Shown: positions 6,798 through 10,973 of the stretch, piece by piece
Position numbering within the stretch: position 1 is the stretch's first letter
How the letters are laid out: every line of letters begins with the position of its first letter
The notes under the pieces: generated by a model
Databases searched by the model: none
What the model was told of the DNA's origin: nothing
What the model saw: the letters and a program-made list of their open reading frames with translations, nothing else
NCBI GenBank assembly: GCA_002405515.1
Contig: DHLZ01000054.1
Location: 8,230-19,202, forward strand
Direction of reading: 5' to 3'
Length of the DNA stretch: 10,973 nt
Source of the DNA: Planctomycetaceae bacterium UBA4655
Lineage (GTDB): Bacteria > Planctomycetota > Planctomycetia > Pirellulales > UBA1268
Translations under genes and position numbers: made by a program

Positions 6798-8576
6798 GTG
6801 AATGAACCACGGGCCCGCGGCCGATCGTGGCCGTCGACGCTCTCGCCGGTGAGCATCGCGTTGGCGATGCTCGTCGGTGATGCCATGCGTGAGCCGGCCG
6901 CAGCCGACGGCCCGCCCCCCAACATCGTCCTCGTGATTGCCGACGACCTGGGGCCGAACGATCTCGGCTGTTCCGGTCGCGCGGAGCACCGCACGCCGCA
7001 CCTCGACCGGCTGGCAAGTCAGGGGATGCGGTTCACGGCTGCCTCCGCGGCGCAGCCGATCTCTTCCCCCTCCCGCGCGGCCCTCCTGACCGGCAAGTGC
7101 CCCGCGCGGCTGAACCTGACCGACGATCCGCCCGGTCGGCCCGACACCCCGGCGCAGAAGCTCCTCCAGCCGCGGATCGAGGGCTTCCTTCCGCTCGAGG
7201 AGGTGACGCTGGCGGAGCTCTTCAAGCAGGCCGGCTACGCCACCGGCCTCTTCGGGAAGTGGCACCTGGGCGGGGCGGAGCACTCACCCGAACGGCAGGG
7301 GTTCGACGTCGTCGAGTCGCCGCCTGCGAACACGCTTTCCTCGGAGAAGTTCATCGAGGCCAACCGCGACCGGCCATTCTTCTGCTACGTGCCCTACGAC
7401 GACCCGCCCATTCCACTCTCGGCCTCGCCCGACGTCGTGGGAAAAAACCGCGATGGCCTCAACCCAACCCACGCCGCGACGATCGAAACGCTCGATCGTG
7501 CCGTGGGCAGGCTGCTCTCCACGATCGAGTCGCTCGGCCTCGCCGATCGCACGATCGTCGTCTTCACGAGCGCCAATGGCGGCCTCCACGTCCCGGAATC
7601 AACAGGAACTCCGGCGACCCCCAACGCTTCCTTCCGCGCGGGCAAAGGCTGTCTCTACGAGGGCGGGCTGCGGGTGCCGCTCCTCGTCCGCTGGCCGGGC
7701 GTCGTTGCGGCCGGAAGGGTGTGCGACACGCCGGTCGCGCTCACCGACCTCGCCCCCACGCTCCTCGAAGCGGCCCGCATCAACGCGGCGAAGGCGGTCG
7801 GGCCGCTCGATGGAGTGAGCCTTCTGGGGCTCTTTCGCGGCGAAGAACTGCCCGACCGCCGCCTTTGCTGGCACGTTCCGCATTCCACGAAGCAGGGGGG
7901 ACGGCCCGCCGGCGCGATCCGCGAGGGGAACTGGAAGCTCATCGAGCAGTTCGAGGACGGATCGCTCGAACTCTACGACCTCGCGGCCGACGTGGGCGAA
8001 ACGAGGAACCTCGCCGCCGCTGAGCCAGCGCGAGCAAAGTCGATGCTCGCCGAACTGAAGGGCTGGCGGGCACGCGTGGGTGCGCGGATGCCGACCCCCA
8101 ATCCCGACTTCGATCCCGCATGGCACCGCCGGCAGGACGTCGGGCAGGACCCGTCGCGGCTCGTAACCGCGGCGACGGGAGACATCCGGCTGCACGCGAA
8201 GGACGCCCGCGTGCACGGGGAGAAACTGCGGTACGAGCCCGAGCCGCACAAGAACGTGCTCGGCTACTGGACCAGTCAGGCCGACTGGGCCGAGTGGGAG
8301 TTCGACGTGCCGAAGCCGGGCCGCTACGAGCTCGAGATCCAGCAGGGCTGCGGCACGGGCAGCGGCGGCGCCGAAGTGGCCGTCGAGGTTCGGGGAGAGA
8401 ACGGTGGCGAGACGCTCACGTTCACGGTCCAGGAGACGGGCCACTTCCAGCACCAGATCCTCCGCGTGATCGGCGAAGTGAACCTCGCAGCCGGCCGCCA
8501 CACGCTCGCCGTGAAGCCCCGCACGAAACCGGGCATCGCCGTCATGGACCTGCGACGCATCGTCCTGCGACCGTGA
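6798..8576 (+). CDS. secreted sulfatase-family protein with degenerate active site and C-terminal accessory domain
   Basis: A protein of 592 residues from the GTG at 6798, with GGGGGA 5 nt upstream. An Arg-containing N terminus and hydrophobic stretch (about 13-27) look like a signal peptide. The fold is alkaline-phosphatase-like: VIADDLG (D49/D50 metal ligands), PISSPSRAALLTGK around the formylglycine site, GKWHLG (K154, H156), AGKGCLYEGG (K283) and LTDLAPTLLE. At the formylglycine position there is Ser89 (S-x-P-S-R), the Ser type that needs a radical-SAM maturase. Departures: Ala259 in FTSANGG replaces the Asp metal ligand of the usual DNG; Pro204 stands where PH is expected after the PFFxYVPY strand; and the middle segment (about 170-188) is much shorter than normal. 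A C-terminal domain (about 458-592; YWTSQADWAEWEFDVPKPGRYELEI) looks like a beta-sandwich, possibly carbohydrate-binding. Substrate unknown; it may be inactive. Confidence 0.85.
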   Translation: MNEPRARGRSWPSTLSPVSIALAMLVGDAMREPAAADGPPPNIVLVIADDLGPNDLGCSGRAEHRTPHLDRLASQGMRFTAASAAQPISSPSRAALLTGKCPARLNLTDDPPGRPDTPAQKLLQPRIEGFLPLEEVTLAELFKQAGYATGLFGKWHLGGAEHSPERQGFDVVESPPANTLSSEKFIEANRDRPFFCYVPYDDPPIPLSASPDVVGKNRDGLNPTHAATIETLDRAVGRLLSTIESLGLADRTIVVFTSANGGLHVPESTGTPATPNASFRAGKGCLYEGGLRVPLLVRWPGVVAAGRVCDTPVALTDLAPTLLEAARINAAKAVGPLDGVSLLGLFRGEELPDRRLCWHVPHSTKQGGRPAGAIREGNWKLIEQFEDGSLELYDLAADVGETRNLAAAEPARAKSMLAELKGWRARVGARMPTPNPDFDPAWHRRQDVGQDPSRLVTAATGDIRLHAKDARVHGEKLRYEPEPHKNVLGYWTSQADWAEWEFDVPKPGRYELEIQQGCGTGSGGAEVAVEVRGENGGETLTFTVQETGHFQHQILRVIGEVNLAAGRHTLAVKPRTKPGIAVMDLRRIVLRP

Positions 8577-8578
8577 GG

Positions 8579-8655
8579 AAAGATCCCCGGAAGCCCGAGG
8601 CGCAAGTTTCCCTGCAGGCGATCGCTGAAAGATCCCCGGAAGCCCGAGGCGCAAG
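8579..8655 (+). repeat. two 28-bp direct repeats
   Basis: An identical 28-bp unit occurs at 8579-8606 and 8628-8655 (49-bp period); it contains GATCCCCGGAAGCCCGAGG followed by CGCAAG. The first copy begins 3 bp after the sulfatase stop codon. The two copies are followed by different sequences. Similar GC-rich motifs may be scattered in other intergenic regions of this genome; only two direct copies and one inverted partial copy are in the window. Confidence 0.9.
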
Positions 8656-8793
8656 CCGAGAGGGGAGTTGGCGAGGCGTCCACGCAGCGGGCGGGGTTCA
8701 TTCCGACGGCGTTTGTGGAACGGTCGTGCTGGACCGGACATCCATTCGCACGGCTTCCTCAACGCCCCTCTCGGCTCGCGCCTCGGGCTTCCG
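8637..8793. repeat. long imperfect inverted repeat, stem of about 37-40 bp
   Basis: The left arm at 8637-8676 starts CGGAAGCCCGAGGCGC and runs through CCGAGAGGGG to GCGAGG. It is mirrored with a few mismatches by the right arm at 8757-8793 (CCTC, then CCCCTCTCGG, ending GCCTCGGGCTTCCG). The loop is about 80 nt. A run of six T (8802-8807) begins 8 nt after the right arm, so transcription through here on the plus strand could fold into a stem followed by U residues and act as a terminator for the sulfatase transcript, or the element may be a mobile repeat. Confidence 0.8.
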
Positions 8794-8870
8794 AACACCT
8801 CTTTTTTGCCGTTGGAGGCCCCGGGGGCATCTGGTACCGTCCCTCGCCCCATCCTTCCCGGATTCCCCGC

Positions 8871-10484
8871 ATGTACAAGCTCCTGCTCTGTTGGCGGTAT
8901 CTCCGCACCCGGTGGATCGCGCTTGCCAGCGTGATCAGCGTGACGCTCGGCGTGGCGACGATGATCGTCGTGAACGCCGTGATGGAGGGCTTCTCCCACG
9001 AGATGCAGACACGGATCCACGGCATCCTCTCCGACATCGTCTTCGAGAGCCATTCGCTCTCTGGATTCCAGGATCCGAACTGGCACATGGAGGAGATCAA
9101 GCGGGCGGGGGGCGACGCGATCGCCGGCATGACGCCGACGTTGGCCGTGCCCGCGATGCTGTCGTTCCAGGTCCGCGACCAGTGGGTGACGCGGCAGGTG
9201 ATGTTCATCGGCATCGACGAGGAAACCCACGCGAGCGTGAGCGACTTCGGCCGCTACCTCCAGCATCCCGGCAACCGCGAGAAGCTGTCTTTCCAACTGC
9301 GGGAGGCGGGCTACGACACGGTGGACAGCCAGTCGAACGACACCCGCCCGACGCGTCCGGCGCTCGCGAACGCCGGCTGGCCGCACCGCCGCGAACGGGT
9401 GGCCCGCGAGAAGATCTGGCGGGAGAAGCTCGACGCCGCCGGCGCGAATGCCGACGACGGGTCGGCGAAGCCGGTTCGCCCGATCGACCGGCAGGTCGAT
9501 GCGGTGCTCGCGGCGACGGCTGGTTCCAGCGATGCAGCGGCCAGTGCGACCGCCGCCGCGCCGCCTCGCGAGAACCCCTTCGCGGCCGCCCGGCCCGAGG
9601 AAGGCCGCACGATGGACCCGGCGAAGGAGCAGTTCACCGGCATCGTGCCGGGCATCGGCCTGGCGAGCTTCCGCGACGGCTCCGGCGTCGACCGCTTCCT
9701 CGTGCTGCCGGGCGACGACACGAAGGTCACTTTCCCTACCGCCGGCACGCCGCCGAAGGCCGTGACCGACACCTTCACGATCGTCGATTTCTACGAGAGC
9801 AAGATGAGCGAGTACGACTCCAACTTCGTCTTCGTGCCGATCGCCGAACTCGCGCGGATGCGGGGCATGATCGAGCCGCAGACCGGCATTCCGAGCGTCA
9901 ACTCGATCCAGATCAAGCTCGTGCCGGGGGCCGACCTCGAAGAGGTCCGCAACCGACTCCGCAAGGCGTTTCCGCCCGAGCTCTACCAGGTCTCCACATG
10001 GCGGGACAAGCAGGGCCCGCTCCTCGCCGCCGTCGAGATGGAGATGGCGGTGCTCAACATTCTGCTTTTCATGATCGTGGCGGTGGCCGGCTTCGGCATC
10101 CTCGCGATCTTCTTCATGATCGTCGTGGAGAAGACCCGCGACATCGGCATCCTCAAGTCGATCGGCGCCCGGGCCTCGGGCGTGGCAGGCATCTTCCTCG
10201 GCTACGGTCTCTTCCTCGGCCTGGTCGGGGCGGGCGCGGGGCTCGCCCTGGGCCTCGCGATCACCTGGAACATCAACGGCATCCGCTCGCTCGTCGAATG
10301 GGGCACCGGCGAGAAGGTGTTCGATCCGTCGATCTACTACTTCTACAAGATCCCGACGATCGTCGAGCCGGGAACGATTCTCTGGATCATCGCCGGGGCC
10401 GTGGGGATCGCGATCGCCTCGAGCGTCCTGCCTGCGATCCGGGCCGCGAGCCTGCACCCCGTGGAGGCCCTCCGCCATGAGTGA
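8871..10484 (+). CDS. ABC transporter permease, LolC/LolE (lipoprotein-releasing) type
   Basis: A protein of 537 residues beginning MYKLLLCWRYLRTRW at the ATG 8871; the frame opens at 8715, but the first membrane segment lies directly after 8871. Four membrane segments are visible: about 16-37, 393-420, 438-466 and 500-523, with a long periplasmic region between the first two. EKTRDIGILKSIGA (420-433) is the conserved cytoplasmic loop of FtsX-type permeases that contacts the ATPase. LolC and LolE of proteobacteria are about 400-415 residues; the excess lies at roughly 125-255, an Ala/Pro/Glu-rich, low-complexity insert (AAASATAAAPPRENPFAAARPEEG). Known role of the family: extraction of lipoproteins from the inner membrane or MacB-like efflux with the partner ATPase. 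Its ATG-TGA overlap with the next gene shows an operon. No Shine-Dalgarno is obvious. Whether it is Lol or MacB-like cannot be settled from sequence alone. Confidence 0.88.
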   Translation: MYKLLLCWRYLRTRWIALASVISVTLGVATMIVVNAVMEGFSHEMQTRIHGILSDIVFESHSLSGFQDPNWHMEEIKRAGGDAIAGMTPTLAVPAMLSFQVRDQWVTRQVMFIGIDEETHASVSDFGRYLQHPGNREKLSFQLREAGYDTVDSQSNDTRPTRPALANAGWPHRRERVAREKIWREKLDAAGANADDGSAKPVRPIDRQVDAVLAATAGSSDAAASATAAAPPRENPFAAARPEEGRTMDPAKEQFTGIVPGIGLASFRDGSGVDRFLVLPGDDTKVTFPTAGTPPKAVTDTFTIVDFYESKMSEYDSNFVFVPIAELARMRGMIEPQTGIPSVNSIQIKLVPGADLEEVRNRLRKAFPPELYQVSTWRDKQGPLLAAVEMEMAVLNILLFMIVAVAGFGILAIFFMIVVEKTRDIGILKSIGARASGVAGIFLGYGLFLGLVGAGAGLALGLAITWNINGIRSLVEWGTGEKVFDPSIYYFYKIPTIVEPGTILWIIAGAVGIAIASSVLPAIRAASLHPVEALRHE

Positions 10485-10973
10485 AGCCGTCATGCAGCGA
10501 GCGGACGACCGCGCCCAGGAAGTGTTCTCGCGAACGCGGCCGACGGCGAATGCGACGGTGCTCCGCGGCCGCGGCCTGCGGAAGACCTACCGCTCCGGCG
10601 GCGGCACGCTCGAGGTGCTCAAGGGCGTGGACATCGACGTGGCGGAAGGGGAGTTCGTCGCCGTCATCGGCCAGAGCGGGTCGGGCAAGAGCACGCTCCT
10701 CCACCTGCTTGGCCTGCTCGATCCGCCCGATGCGGGCGAGGTCCGACTCGGCGAGGATCGGATCGACAACCTGCCGACCGCGTCCCGCGACGCCCTGCGG
10801 AACACCGCGATCGGCATCGTGTTCCAGTCGTACCACCTGCTGCCGGAGCTGACCGCGATCGAAAACGTGCTCTCGCCTCTCATGGTCCGACACGGCGTGC
10901 TGGAATGGCTGCGGGTCCGATCCGCCGCGGTCGCGAGGGCGACCGACCTGCTGCGACGGTTCGGCCTCGGCGG
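10477..10973 (+). CDS. ABC transporter ATP-binding protein, LolD/MacB type (partial, 3' cut)
   Basis: The first 165 codons of an ATPase run off the window end. Its ATG at 10477 overlaps the permease stop by 8 bp (ATGAGTGA), typical of translational coupling; a second ATG lies at 10492. Translation gives LRGRGLRKTYRSGGGTLEVLKGVDIDV, then a Walker A motif GQSGSGKST (65-73) and a Q-loop in VFQSYHLLPELTAIENV (115-131), matching the LolD/MacB family, which commonly has FQ.YHLLPELTA there. The ABC signature and Walker B lie beyond the end. The N-terminal 28 residues before the core are a modest extension. It would hydrolyse ATP at the cytoplasmic face to drive the permease encoded just upstream. 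Confidence 0.93.
   Translation, partial: MSEAVMQRADDRAQEVFSRTRPTANATVLRGRGLRKTYRSGGGTLEVLKGVDIDVAEGEFVAVIGQSGSGKSTLLHLLGLLDPPDAGEVRLGEDRIDNLPTASRDALRNTAIGIVFQSYHLLPELTAIENVLSPLMVRHGVLEWLRVRSAAVARATDLLRRFGLG

Noticed and set aside
8579..8655. Possible CRISPR array from the direct repeats
   Set aside because: Only two copies and one spacer of 21 bp, with an inverted third copy; no cas genes.
7599..10493. Minus-strand ORF of 964 codons
   Set aside because: It spans the antisense of two real genes and the spacer, without signal or domain pattern.

Overview
The window is GC-rich DNA that most likely comes from a planctomycete, probably of the Pirellulales/Pirellulaceae. The strongest marker is a secreted, cysteine-rich protein built from YTV repeats, a family known mainly from the protein cell walls of Rhodopirellula-like bacteria. 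A surface protein with a PEP-CTERM-type sorting signal and a sulfatase-family protein with a C-terminal accessory domain agree with this. No rRNA, tRNA, CRISPR array or transposase is visible.

Layout: a small minus-strand lipoprotein-like ORF ends at the first base and is followed by about 560 bp without a convincing gene. A plus-strand exported protein with an exosortase-type tail (925-1770) converges on the minus-strand YTV protein (1856-3175), with a strong hairpin between their 3' ends. Next are three minus-strand genes, in transcription order: a VOC/glyoxalase-fold protein (5120-4758), a divergent GroES-like co-chaperonin (4716-4348) and an orphan NarL/FixJ-type response regulator (4242-3538). 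The gaps are 41 and 105 bp, so they may share a transcript. Divergent from these is a plus-strand run: class II lysyl-tRNA synthetase (5257-6756), a secreted sulfatase-family protein (6798-8576), a 294-bp spacer with direct and inverted repeats, a LolC/E-like ABC permease (8871-10484), and its LolD-like ATPase, which overlaps the permease by 8 bp and is cut by the window end.

Functional reading: much of the window serves the cell envelope: a wall protein (YTV), an exosortase-sorted surface protein, a secreted sulfatase-like protein and a lipoprotein-releasing type ABC transporter. LysRS is housekeeping. No complete new defence or biosynthetic system is visible. The most notable points are the sulfatase homologue, which has lost several active-site residues and carries Ser at the formylglycine position; the repeat-rich spacer at 8577-8870; the divergent GroES-like protein without a GroEL neighbour; and a large insertion in the Lol-type permease.
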